Shown piece by piece: positions 10,963-23,339 of a stretch of 64,000 nucleotides of DNA. Numbering within the stretch: the stretch's first letter is position 1; the number at the start of each line of letters is the position of its first letter. The translations under genes and the position numbers were made by a program. The stretch is taken from NCBI GenBank assembly GCA_022496805.1, contig CM040086.1, forward strand, positions 2,358,501 to 2,422,500, read 5' to 3'. This DNA is from Pohlia nutans. Lineage: Eukaryota; Streptophyta; Bryopsida; Bryales; Mniaceae. The notes under the pieces were generated by a model, which did not search any database, was not told where the DNA came from, and saw only the letters and a list, made by a program, of their open reading frames with translations.

Positions 10963-11749
10963 ATTATGTAGGGGGAAGGCAACACTCACAAAGGCTATTG
11001 AATGTTATGATTGATTCATTATTTGTGTGTAGTAAGATATAAGGTGGAGGTACCAACCCGGGTACCAATACCTGTCAGTTTAAGAATTTTGACTTATTTA
11101 GAGTGATGGTTTTAATAATTAAAATTTGCAGCACATAAATATTTGGTTTAATAACCAAGTCCAATTTTTAATTATGTTTTTCACAATATGTGATTTTTTT
11201 CTAAATTTTCAAACTTAATCTCCATAGACCACTATTGATGTTAGTAGGGTAACCCATACTTGTCTTTCATTTCTAATCCAACCAGTCTCCTAACTCGACA
11301 TTCATAATTGATCACCAAACTACTACACCTAATGGTTGTGATGATTTGATTGGGAACTCACAAAGTTGAACAAGTGCTTTTGTAGGTGACTGGAATTAGT
11401 TCCTAAGAGGTTCTAATGCTTCTACTTTAGTTCAAAATGACATGCACCATAAGTTCTTTGGATACCCAAAGAATCTTCTTTGTAGAACTTATGTGATTTG
11501 AGATAGTTTATGATATTATAAGGTTATTTTAGTAAAGAGAAATGTGAAATTTTACATAAATAAAAGGAGACAAAGAAGATTTAAAGAAATTGACAACAAA
11601 AAATTTAACAGCCAAAATGGCCAACTGTCCAAAAAATGAACGATGTATAGAATGAATTTGATTTTCTTGTCTACCTTTGACTTTTGGCATAGTGAATTTT
11701 TCCTATAAGAGTAGTTACGGAGGGATTGTTTTAGAAAATGCATAATTGT

Positions 11750-12150
11750 GAAATAAATATGCCTAATTTTATGTTGAAGTAATTCACCAAAAATTCCATG
11801 TTGAAGTGATTTACCAAAAATTTCAAAGATCTTACTTCAAAAGTGCTCTTGAAAAAAACAACTCATAAAATTAAGCAACCAAAAAATCTTCAAAAATCCC
11901 TACACTTAGAGTATCACATTTGTACCCATTACAACAGATTTCATCCATCAATTATCAATGTCTTATTTGTAATCAAATTACTAGAGAATTTTGAAGTTTA
12001 AGTTTCAAATTTTATACAAAATATTGGTGATAGCAATCATAAATCTAAATATATGGATAGAATCTAAAATTCATAATGTACAATTTTATTCACACAATAA
12101 GTTCAAAATATCCCTCCTAGTTGCATTTTATAATGAATCTTTGCAATTCT
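11750..12150 (-). mobile_element. worn family-D TTAA MITE remnant (unit 1)
   Basis: Internal sequence matches family D elements in reverse orientation (for example 62990-63410): shared words include GATAGCAATCATAAATCTAA and CATCCATCAATTATCAATGT. Both termini are lost. The equivalent remnant in unit 2 is at about 20705-20960, so the insertion predates the tandem duplication. Confidence 0.6.
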
Positions 12151-14089
12151 CTACATCTGAAGAAGAGTGAAGTGACTGAAGTCCTTTACGGATTAAAGAA
12201 GATAACAAAAGATTTAAAGAAGACTACAAAGGATTCACAACATGAAAAGGGGGTGTAAAATTTCTTGTTTGTCTCTTATTGTCTTACACAATATTCCAAA
12301 AAGAGTGATGTGGAAGTTGTTGATTAAGATTCTTTTTATTATCATAGCTCATAGTTGTGATTTTTTTACTTTTCTCAAATTCCATCCATTTCATAAGCTT
12401 GGGGACGTCGCGCTTTGTATTTTTTGAGTATCACCTATGAATAAAGAGTATTTGAAATTACCTTAAAAATTAATAGTTAGTCTTACTATTATTAGTAATA
12501 TGTTGTGAATATTCTCAATTTTATTTATGAAGTTTAACTTTACAAATTTATTTGTACCATATCTTTTTTTGCACGTTGTCTCGAACACATAAAGTTGAAT
12601 GCTCTAAAACTGGCACTAGCTCCTCCAACTTTGCCATGTAGGCTCTTCCTAGAGCCACTATAATTGAGACTCAAAGCCACCATAATTGAGACTCAGAGCC
12701 ACTAGTTTTACTATTTAAGCAAACCAATGGCATGCCAACATGCATGCCAAGCATTGCGAAGAAGTAATTGGTGGTTTTGAGTATCATTATGAGTGAAAAT
12801 TAAGACCACATAGTGTGGACATGGAGGAACCCGTATGTTGATATCAAGTCGTGGTGCACTTTTCACTTTTAAAATTTGTATCAATTTCAATACTAAAATT
12901 TTAAAAATGGAAAAATATGCATTCTTTGACATACTATATATAGAATGAAAGAAAAAATCACCAAAGATATCATTGCTAAAAATACATAGACTGCTTAAGT
13001 TAGTGTTTTAAGTGCGATAAACTATAGAGCTCAATGTCCACTCAACAAGCTATGAAGGCTACAGACTATAGTTCTACTCCAAAATCAAGGTGAAAGTTTT
13101 TTCATTTACTAACATATTTTATGGCGGCCATTTTTGTTTCTTTATATTAAACACCTCTTAAAATGGCGAGTTTCCAAAAAAATTCTTGTGAGATTGGTTG
13201 GCTAATTAAATGGGAGCTTGTGGTTTAGTTAGAACATGCATTTGATGTCATTTGCAAGCGGATCAAATGACATTAGCAAGAATATTCTAAAAGATTTCAA
13301 AATAATATAAAATGTTTTCAAAATATTCCAGAATATCTCAAAAGAATTACTTTTACTGTATTGAAATGTTTTTGGTATTTTCCTATTTATTATATTATTT
13401 ATGGGTGATAGCATGATATGGGTAGCTCCTCCAAAAATAGTGAAATTTTTGAGAAATTTCTTTTTGGTAAGAAAAAACATTGAAAAATTACAAAAATTAG
13501 AGGGTGTTATAGGCACCATGGTTGCAACTCTATAGTCTATACATGGGGTTAAAGATGGAATTTCTAGCGCATAAAATGAGTTAGACACAAGTCACACTAT
13601 GTAAGACGCATAAAACTGGTACCGATATCAAACCATTCCCCTTATTTCATTATTCAATTTCTTTACAACATTAAAAAAAGAATTTGTTGAGAACTATGAC
13701 ACTTGTGGTGCAAAAACATTGAGTGGACATAACATTCAATAGCCTTCCAAGAGGGTGACTTTTAGTTTCATCCACCTTTATATATGGAGTGACCAGTGAT
13801 TTGTAATTGAATGAACTATTGAATCAAATAAACAATTACAAAACGCTGTTGAATTGTGATGAAATCAAAATAAACAATTACAAAACATTGTTGAGTAGTG
13901 AATGAATCAAATAAACAATGAGAAAACACTATTGAATTCTGATTGAGTGAGTGCTTTTGAATACTGCTCACCATGATTGATTGCTCTTGCTTAATGCCAC
14001 GTACCCCCATAGCTACTGATTTGATGTGGAATTTCCCACATCATTCCATTCAGAAGAGGGCAGCAGCTTGTAAGGCTACTGAATGTTAT

Positions 14090-14269
14090 GAAATCTTATG
14101 CACGTTGTCACAATTAATTTTAAAATTTCCTAATTTTAACAATGAATATGGTTATGAAATCAATGAATATGGTTATAGGATGAATGAATATGATGTACGC
14201 AGGTTCATGGATGAATCACAAGCAAATCAGTGGTCGCTTTTAGAGATGCTCATGAATCAGTGGTTGTGA
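14090..14269 (+). other. coding-like fragment with 21-bp repeats (unit 1)
   Basis: Three near-copies of a 21-base word (AATGAATATGGTTATGAAATC type) encode NEYGYEI NEYGYRM NEYDVRR, followed by FMDESQANQWS. The same frame is kept in unit 2 (22253-22489) with few changes. No family is recognised and no full gene surrounds it, so it may be a fossil exon. Confidence 0.35.
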
Positions 14270-15539
14270 CAGATTTTTCTACTTTAGATCTCAGGGGAAT
14301 CACTTAGTGTAAATTTTGAGTACATATGAGCGAACAAAGGGTATTTAATGGGGGGCTATGAAATAATTGGAATATTTCACTATTTATATTATATTTAGGA
14401 TATATTCCAAGGATGTTCTAAAAATATTCTTAAAATAACTCAAATGAATAAAAGACACCCTATAATTGTTCTCTCATGGTTATATGTTCTCTCGTATCAT
14501 GAAGAATATAATTAACAACGAGAGAACAATGGCTTCCTCGGGTTTTAGATGTTTAGTGTGTTAATGACTTTTCAAATTATGATGCACATTCCCTCTCTTT
14601 GGAAATCTACATTACTACTGCAAATGTTCCCTGCACCATCATTATACCAACACAGTTCTACAAGAGTTTTTTTTACAGTAATGATAAATATTTATATAGT
14701 GTGAAATGTTGATAAATTAGTATGGCCCCCTTAATACTTTAATATCTCTATTCAATGAGATAATGTTGTAAGATGACAACACTACTATCATAGTAAAGCC
14801 ACCAGAGGGTTATTTTAAGAAGCTGAGATCCATAACATAGTCAGTGACTGTTGTTGCGCCTTGAAAGTGGAATGCTCACAACCACCGCCAAGCCACTCAC
14901 TCTATTAGCCGTTGTGCACTAAACCAATGGTGGGCTTGTATAGCATTTTCTGCACAAAATGAACCCAGCATCAACAGTGTTCTACGATGTACTGTACTTT
15001 TAATGAAAATTCGTTTATTATTAATTATTTATATTAGATACAAACCCAACTCTGCACTAAACCTCAGCTTGTTCCTGCGCATAACATATTGATGCGCATA
15101 ACATATTGATAGACGTGATGAGAGATCATCATATACGATGGTACTACAAGGCTAGTGATGACAGGCAGTTGAGTAGACTAGTACTGATATGCACAGATGA
15201 CACACCTTCACCTGTCTTGGAAATAATTATAATTGAGAAGTTCTGAGGAATGATGCAAGATGGCTAATCAAACCTAATTAGTATGGTGTTGTTGCAGGTT
15301 ATCACATCAATAATTTCTGAGATTTAGCGCCCAGGGTGGTTCTGGAGAAACCAGTGTTTTCGGTGATATTTTTTAAAAACTTTCTGTGTTGAAATTAGGA
15401 ATACTATCAACAGAATTCAACCATATAAATGTAAGGATAGCTTAATAAAACAATTGTTGATTAAATATTGGTAAAATCAGAGTGTTGAATTGAAAAATTA
15501 TGGTATGTCTTTGAACTCTATAATGCACACTCAAAAATG

Positions 15540-15632
15540 AGATTTTGGCTCCATTCAAATTATATTCTTCATGATACGATTGTTTAAATTTGTTATTTCA
15601 AAACCATGAATCTTTGGTTCTTTAGGGGTTAA
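15540..15632 (+). mobile_element. family-B TTAA MITE, right end only
   Basis: Matches the last 90 bp of the 24908-25146 element, ending GGTTCTTTAGGGGTTAA (TTAA 15629-15632). The left part was removed with the 1.7-kb deletion that distinguishes unit 1 from unit 2. Confidence 0.7.
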
Positions 15633-16599
15633 TTCCGTGTTATTAAATATTGTTACAAATTGCCAAGAACAACAATGTCTTTACTAATCACATGTTGCAG
15701 TGAGGACTCAAGTTTAAGGGTCCCATATATACATTCTTTTCTAATGAGTTAAAATGCTAAGGGGACATACCTAAAACCACCCCTAGATTCATTTCCAAAT
15801 CCTATCATTGATCTCCTCTAATTTCACCTCACTTCACTAGTAAACACTAAATACAATGAGTCATATGTGGAATTGGGTGTAAATTGTTAAGATTGGCAAG
15901 AAATAATTATAAGAAGAGAAACCCAAATTGTTAAGTTTTTTTTTTTTTGGTATGGTGAAAAAGAGAATCTTGAAGAATTTCACATAATTTGGAATTTATT
16001 GATAAGGAGTTTTATATAAAAAAAAATTATCCTACATGAGATGTCAATTATGAAAGCTTGGTAAAATAAAATGGTTTTAGATACATCAATGAATAAAAAT
16101 GAGATCAGAGAGTGATGATTAAGCAATTAAGACAATGAAGAAAGCAATTTAGCACGGCTATCAAACAAATTCTTTGGACGTAATGTCTGGAATTGGATGT
16201 AAATAGGGCACTTTAACAACTAAGTGCCCAATAAACCATATTATTCTTGAATTTTGGTCGAAGGCCCAAAAAATCAAGTGGATTAGTTTTGTTGGTATTG
16301 GTGTTTTCATTAAATGTTTCAATTAAGTTATGATACATCTTTTGATAGTTGTGATTAAAGAACAGAATTCATTTGAAGATTTTCCACCCTTAAGAAATCT
16401 GGAATTTGAGTGTTTCAAAATACAAAGGACTTTCTGAAAATGCTTCAATCATATGTCTCTTTTAATTTCTTCACTTTCATTTTTTAACTACTTGTGAACA
16501 TAACTTTTATTTACCTTAAAAAATAATTTTAGATGTTTAATTTGGCATTTTACTGAAATTCGAGTATTTGCTTACTTGAGTAACTATTTTTTATCCTAA

Positions 16600-16752
16600 T
16601 GAAGGTATTGAAAAATAATGTCTAGCCTCACTTTTTCATCACCTTTCCAAAGCACCAATCCATTTCAATTTTGATTGAGAAAATCCACCTTTTTTTCTCC
16701 ATTATTCTCATAAACAAGCCCATGGGACTTGATTTGACATTTAAGTGTTACA
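16600..16752 (+). mobile_element. worn family-C TTAA MITE remnant (unit 1)
   Basis: TCCAAAGCACCAATCCATTT...CAAGCCCATGGGACTTG...TTTAAGTGTTA resembles the right half of the family C elements ending at 34728 and 39895. The partner in unit 2 lies at about 27990-28137. Confidence 0.5.
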
Positions 16753-17140
16753 GAAGCCAATAAAGGATTCAAAACATACAAAGGTTGTGAAAAAATTCTT
16801 GTGTCTCCTACACTATTATTTTTTCACATTTCTCTTTAATACAATTGAACTAAGGTGAGATATCAAAATGATATCAATTTGCACAAAAAGTATCTTTCTG
16901 GCACATTGGCAAGAACGTTATACCCCTGGCTACCTGCAAATATTGCTGCACAGGTTGAAACATAGATGGTAGTATAACTTGGAACATTTGGCCCAGGACA
17001 AATTACCCCAGATCCTCACCAAGAAACCAATCATTCAAACAATCGAACAACCACATGACGTCCAGAGCGTAGCTTCTTCTCTTCTCAACTACAAATCCGT
17101 TGCTAAAATGTCTTTTAAATCATTGGCCTAGAGGCAGAGA

Positions 17141-17524
17141 ATGGTGCATAAGAAGACTAGTTCAAGATATGAAGCAAAAATGCCAGTTTCAAGTCTCTGC
17201 AATTTCTTCTTTCATCGTCTCATGATACCCTTGAGTTCTTTCATGTTTGGGCTTCATGATTCAGATAACTGTTGGTTCATTGAAACTTTTGTACTGCAGC
17301 ATGATCCTAGAATTGTTCTTGCAGCACAATTACGTACAGCATACGAATTAGTAGATCAGAGGTATACCTTTAAGCTTAAATACCTCAGGGAAACTGTTGA
17401 GCATTTTGAAGAAAGAGGATCCGAGTCCAGCTTCGTTGCACGCAGAGTACTACATCGTCCGAATTTAAGCTATAGCACTGCCGTAGCAACAGCATTTGAC
17501 AAGCTGCATGCAAAACTGAGATAG
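17141..17524 (+). CDS. possible conserved open frame downstream of B3 gene
   Basis: A 127-codon frame on the plus strand contains LQHDPRIVLAAQLRTAYELV and ends FDKLHAKLR. Its first half recurs in frame at 28672-28860 with about one change in ten residues, and partly near 6990. No domain is recognised. It lies antisense to, and just beyond the 3-prime end of, the B3 gene, so the conservation may simply reflect recent duplication of a UTR. Confidence 0.25.
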   Translation: MVHKKTSSRYEAKMPVSSLCNFFFHRLMIPLSSFMFGLHDSDNCWFIETFVLQHDPRIVLAAQLRTAYELVDQRYTFKLKYLRETVEHFEERGSESSFVARRVLHRPNLSYSTAVATAFDKLHAKLR

Positions 17525-17645
17525 TTCATGTTTCTAATCCTCAACGGCAGTCTCATTCCAGGTTACTTGTAACATAACCTGCACAAAATTGTATCTTACA
17601 AACAGAGTGTGGATTTTTAGGGTGTTGAATTCAAGGTGGAGCCTG

Positions 17646-18782
17646 TTACAGTGCAAACTCTCGGACAAGGAAGTACGAGTCGGCGACCAGAGTGAAGAGA
17701 ATCTCCTGCCCGACTTGCAGATGGTTGTCAATGACAAAAGCCCGCCATTCAGCTCTCCAGAAGTGCCGCACCGGCTGTCCATGGGTGGTACAGCAAGTCA
17801 TCGTTTGCACCGGGGAGTGTTCATGTATCCCTTGCAGCTTCACCTTGGAGTGAATTCGGCTGTTGTTTGCCTTCCAAAACTCCAGAGGAATCTCCTGCAC
17901 CACAGGCACAGAGATACAACCTCTGTCATACTCAAGGATTTTGATGACGTTGGCGCAGTTTCAGTAGCTCAACCCTAAAACCAACTAGTCTTGTTTTTTG
18001 ATCTCCGGGCACTTGAATGTCCTGAAAACAGAGCTTTAATGGACAATTGGACGTTCCAATTTTGGCGTTCTAAACAAGCCATTTTAACGAACATGACCAC
18101 ATAAATGAGAGTAAACTTCCGGGGAGCGTCATGTGCGCGAGCTCTTACCAAGCAACCTACTCCATCACTGACATTGCTGGTTGTTAGTTTCTTGATGAAG
18201 CCCGGGAGTGGAGAATTATAACGCCTGGTGTCCATTTGGAGTGAGCCCAAATCTCGGCGAGCGTTTTCTGTGCTCCCATTCTTACGAAACAAGTAGACCT
18301 CAAATTCGGACATGGCTGCCGTGAGTGCGAACACCAGCGAATCGCCTTCCACGAGGCCATTGGCAGTAGCAAACGCTCTCCATCCTCCGGAGAAAGTAAC
18401 TGTTGTGCAATTTGGAGAAAGAACCTGAACAGAGAGAGTCACAGGCCACGTGACTTTTGTGGACGATCCCGATCGAAGGAGAGCCGATTGTCGAAACTTG
18501 TCACCGTGTTGTTCGACGAACCAGGAGGGCAGTGCCTGCGGGAAGCGAACATCAAAATCAGAAGTTTCCAAAAGCATTCAATAACGCTACAATTGTTTTT
18601 ACAAATTCTTGTCTCATGAAGGGAAGATTAAGGACCTATGCAGATCATACCAATTTGGAATATTTCCCTTGGTAGAGCGACGAGCTTGACGCTGTGAGGA
18701 TCTTCTCGAAGTGAGGACTCCCCTGCAATTTGCGAAGCAGTTGAACCTTGTCATCGCCACTCAAGGGCACCAGCTTCACCAT
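17646..18782 (-). pseudogene. double-B3-domain DNA-binding protein, unit 2
   Basis: Paralogue of the 7890-9005 gene. Exon 1 (18691-18782) starts MVKLVPLSGDDKV. Exon 2 (about 18577-18149) has LPSWFVEQHGDKF, GGWRAFATAN, VYLFRKNG and ends at TTG|GTAAGAG. Exon 3 (18021-17646) reads in phase after the splice as DIQVPGDQKTRLVGFRVELL, better preserved than in unit 1. It then meets TGA near 17936 and continues one base out of frame into the second B3 (IPLEFWKANNS, WRAFVIDNHL). A single-base frameshift, or a short unannotated intron between the two parts, would explain this. Downstream DNA is shared with unit 1. Confidence 0.65.
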
Positions 18783-19874
18783 CTTTGCGTCACCTTTCAA
18801 TTCTGCCGTTACTGAACCAACCGATCACTTGTTGAGAGTTCTAAGCCTAGGAGGGATTCTAAGAGACTCATATGATACTGCAGTGAATTAGTACTTACGT
18901 GAGAAGCTTTTGCAGGAGCTCTCATATCTACGCAGGAAATGAAATGAGTTTCTGAATGGCTTCAATCAGGCTGACTGACTGGAGTCGAACTTGAGGAAAT
19001 GACTGGTGTATCTGGAAGTGGCTAGATAATCAAGTTTTGGAAATGGCATTGGAACTGTTAATATAGTGTTGCATTGTTTCCCATGTAATCTATGATTCAT
19101 ATTTTATGCACCCGAGCATATGCAATTTATGATATGATCATATAAGGTAGGCATACCTTAAACCACCAATACACCTAAACCCACCAACTTCTAGACCCTT
19201 TCTTCATTTTAAGGAGGAAATGTAAGTTTTCGGTACATGACTAAACTTTTGAGCAATTGATGCATAAATCATGTAATGAAAGCTTACATTTACTTCCTAA
19301 AATGAAATAGGAGTGTAGAAGTTGGTGGTTTTAAGTGTACTGATGGTTTAAGGTACATCTACCTGATGTAGAGTGTAGACTTGAATCTGTTATTGTTTCA
19401 TTTACCAGTTTCATCGTCAGCGTAAAGTCGGATTCAAGTTGCTCACAAAGTTTTCGACTCCTCCCTCATAAAAACAGAGTCCCTTCCGTGAAAGGAACAT
19501 TCCTACTCTAGTCCTCTACTCGTAGGAATATTTTCTTACCATGTTTGCAATCTGCAGAATCAATGCCGTCGCTTGATACATGATCTACCTACTTTCAATG
19601 TTTACTAAAAGATTTGTATTAAGCATGTTGTACATTTTGGAATTTGACGCAAGCTATCTCAACCATAACATTCAGTAGCCTTCCAAGAGGTTGCCTTTTA
19701 GTTCATCCACCTTTATATATGGAGTGACCAGTGTTTTGTAATTGATTGGACTATTGAATCAAATAAACAATTACCAAACACTGATGAATTGTGATTGAGT
19801 GAGTGCTTTTGATTACTGCTCACCATGGTTGATTTCTTTTGATTAATGCCACCCGCCCCCATAGCTACTGATGT

Positions 19875-19938
19875 GATGCAGAATATCCCACATAATTTCA
19901 TTCGGGGGATGAAATGATGTGAGATATTCTACATCATT
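19875..19938. repeat. stem-loop repeat, copy 3 (worn)
   Basis: Same repeat as 9818-9878 with several mismatches (GATGCAGAATATCCCACATA against GATGTGAGATATTCTACATC). Confidence 0.6.
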
Positions 19939-21427
19939 CTGTTGGACGAAGGCAACACTCACAAAGACTATTGAATGTTATGACTGATTCATTATTTGTG
20001 TGTAGTAAGATATAAGATTGAGGCACCAATACCTATCAACAATAAAAAAAATTGCAGCACATAAAAATTTGGTTTAATAACCAAGTTCAATTTTTAATTA
20101 ATTTTTACACAATATGTGATTTTAAAAAAAAAATTCAAACTTAATCTCCATAGACCACTATTGATGTTAGAAGGGGAACCAATACTTCAGTCGTCTTTCA
20201 TTTTTAATCCAACCAGTCTGCTAAACTTGGCATTCATAATTGATCACCAAACTACTACACCTAATGGTTGTGATGATTTAATTGGGAATTCACAAAGTTG
20301 AAACAAGTGCTGTTGTATGTGACTAGAATTGGTCCCTAACACGTTCTAATGCTCTCGCTGATGCTTCTACATTAGTTCAAAATGACATGTACCAGAAGTT
20401 CTTTGTGTACCCAGAGAATCATCCTTCTAGAGCTTATGTGATTTGAGATAGTTTATTATATTATAAGGCTATTTCACTAAAGAGAAATGTGAAATTTTAC
20501 ATTAATAAAAGGAGACAAAGAAGATTCAAAGAAATTGACAACAAAAAAAAATTAACAACGTAAATGCCCAACCGTCCAAAAAATGGACGATATATAGAAA
20601 TGAATTTGATTTTCTCATTTGTTTTTGACTTCTGGCATAGTGAAATTTTCCTACAAGAGTACTTACGGAAGGATTGTTTTAGAAAATGCATGGTTGTGAA
20701 AAAAATATGCCTAATTTCATGCTGAAGTAATTCACCAAAAATTCCATGTTGAAGATTATCACTTTACCTATCACAACAGATTTCATTCATCAATTATCAA
20801 TGTCTTAGTTGTAATCAAATTTTATACAAAATGTTGGTGATAGCAATCATAAATCTAAATATATGGATAGAATCTAAAATTCATAAATGTACAATTTTTA
20901 TTTACGCAATAAGTTCAAAATATCCCTCCTATTTGCATTTCATAATGGATCTTTGCAATTCTCTACATTTGGAGAAGAGTTTAGTGACTGAAGTCCTTTA
21001 GAGATTAAAGAAAATAACAAAAAGATTTAAAGAAGACAACAAAGGATTCACAAGATGCAAAGTGGGTGTAAAATTTCTTATTTGTCTCCTACACAATATT
21101 CCACAAAGAGTGATGTGGAAGTTGGTGACTAAGATTCTAATAGTGAAGATTCTGATGTTGAAAGCAATTTGGTTGGCCTAAATACTTGCCTTACTTTGAG
21201 GTATGTTCTTTTTATTATCATAACTCATAGTTGTGATGTTTTGACTTTTCTCAAATTCCATCTATTTCATAAGCTAGGAGAGGTTACTCTTTGTATTTTT
21301 TGAGTATCACGTGTGAACAAAGGGAATATGAAATTACCTTAAAAATTAAAATTTAGTCTTACTATGATTAGTGATTTTTGTGAATATTCTCAATTTTATT
21401 TTTGTATACAATTTTGAGCATCCTATA

Positions 21428-22002
21428 CTAACCCCTAAATGCCCTCACCTATGTTCAGTTTGGGCAGTTTTGCAAAAATGTATTGTAATATGCAACTAAT
21501 ACGAATATTTGGAACTTGATGTATGAATAGAAGTTATACGTTTTGAATTTTAGATTCTATCTATACGGTTAGATCTATGATTGCTATCACTTATATTTTT
21601 CCATAAATTTTGAAACATAAAATAAAAAATTATTTTGTAATTCGATTACGAATAAGATATTGATAATATGTGGATGAAATTTGTTGAAATGGGTTATAAT
21701 GTAGTACTCTAGTTGTTGTGATTTTTGGAGATTATTTAGATGCTTGATTTTATGAGTTTATTTTTCAAGAACAATTTTAGACTAAAGTCTTCAATTTTTT
21801 GGGTGAAACACTGCAACATGAGATGAGGCATAATTTTTTCACAAATTGTTTCCTTTTTGATCGGATCACACACACATGAAGCTAACTTCCCACAAAAATT
21901 TCAGTAAAAAATTCACACCTCAAAAAGTGCATGATGAACAAGAAACTACGGATGAAATCTGTACATCAGCAAAACATGCATGGTTGGGCAATTAGGGGTT
22001 AA
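21428..22002 (+). mobile_element. family-D TTAA MITE
   Basis: Starts CTAACCCCTAAATGCCCTCAC (left target base mutated from T) and ends GGGCAATTAGGGGTTAA (TTAA 21999-22002). About 575 bp, no gene. Closely related copies: 33016-33602, 39013-39990 and, reversed, 62873-63449. Confidence 0.8.
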
Positions 22003-22252
22003 TGTAATTCATTTATAAAGTTTACCTTCACAAATTAATTTGTACCATATCTTTTTTTGCACGTTGTCTCGAGCTCATCAAGTTGAATGCTCTAAAATTG
22101 GCACTAGCTCCCCCAACTTTGTAGCCATGTAGGATCTTCCTAGAGCCACCATAATTGAGACTCAAAGCCACCAGTTTCACTATTTAAGCAAACCAAAAAA
22201 AATCATTCAGAATTACAACACTTGCAGTGCAAAAACATGCATAAGAAAAAAC

Positions 22253-22489
22253 ATGTTGTCACAATTCATTTTAAAATTTCGTAGATTTAACAATGAATAT
22301 GGTTATGAGATCAATGAATATGGTTATAGGATGAATGAATATGATGTACGCAGGTTCATGGATGAACCACAAGCAAATCAGTGGTCGCAAATGAGTGACA
22401 TTTCAAATTATGATGCACATTCCCTCTCTTTGGATCATTATACCAGCACAGATAACAATAAATATTTATATATTGTGAAATGTCGATAA
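22253..22489 (+). other. coding-like fragment with 21-bp repeats (unit 2)
   Basis: Same repeat peptide as at 14090 (NEYGYEI NEYGYRM NEYDVRR), here continuing FMDEPQANQWSQMSD to a stop. Product unknown. Confidence 0.35.
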
Positions 22490-23339
22490 ATTAGTATGGG
22501 TCCCCTTAATACCTCTATTCAGTGAGCTAGTGTTGTAACATGACAACACTACTATCATAGTGAAGAATGTAAAGCCACGAGAGGTTTTTTTTTTTTAAAA
22601 GCTGGGATTCATAACATAGTCATTGACTGTTGTTGCACCTCGACAGTGGAATGCTCACAACCACTGCCAAGCAATTCACACACTCTATCAGCCCTTTGTG
22701 CACTAAACCAGTGGTGGACTTGTGGGCGTGTAACTTATAGCATCTTCTACACAAAATAAACCCAGCTTCAACACTGTTCTACAGTCTACTGTACAGTACT
22801 TTCAGATGAACATTCATTTATTGTTGCTTATTTATATTAGATACAAACCCAACTCTGCACTAAACCTCAGTTCTCGCACATAACATATTGATAAGTTAGA
22901 CTAGATGAGAGATCATCATATATGATGGTACTACAAGGCTAGTGATGACAGGCAGATGAGTAGACTAGTACTGATATGCACAGATGACACATCTTCACTG
23001 TCTTGGAAATAATTAAGATTGAGAACTTCTGAGGACACAAGATGGCTAATCAAACCTAATTAGTATGGTGTTGTTGGGTTATCATATCAATAATTTCTGA
23101 GAACTGCAAGGCAGCAAACCCTTTAGCGCCCAGGGTGGCTTTGGAGAAACCAGTGTTTTCGGTGATATTTTTTAGAAACTTTCTCTGGTGAAATTAGGGA
23201 TATTATCAACCATATAAATGTGAGCATAACTTAATGAAACAATTGTTGGTTAAACCTTTGTAAGATCAGATTGTTGGATTCAAAGATTATGGTCTGTCTT
23301 TGAACTGTATAATGCACACTCAAAAATGAGATTTTGGAG

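Larger units (their letters stand above)
9060..17140. other. gene-poor part of unit 1
   Basis: About 8 kb of AT-rich DNA with no convincing gene. It holds two stem-loop repeats, a SINE, old MITE remnants (listed separately) and an internal duplication: 9555-9850 reappears at 13756-14050, including the sentence-like run CCACCTTTATATNTGGAGTG. The remainder, for example 12400-13700 and 14270-16600, shows only homology to unit 2. Confidence 0.6.
6982..17337. repeat. tandem segmental duplication, unit 1
   Basis: This unit of about 10.4 kb matches 17338-28831 in the same order: B3 gene, then long AT-rich DNA, then the segment GTATCTTTCTGGCACATTGGC (16890, 28301) and the shared ATTACGTACAGCATACG-type junction. 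Unit 1 lacks several later MITE insertions of unit 2. It carries a deletion equivalent to about 23340-25068 of unit 2, joined at the shared words GAGATTTTGG / GAGATATAAAATTTGG. Confidence 0.8.
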
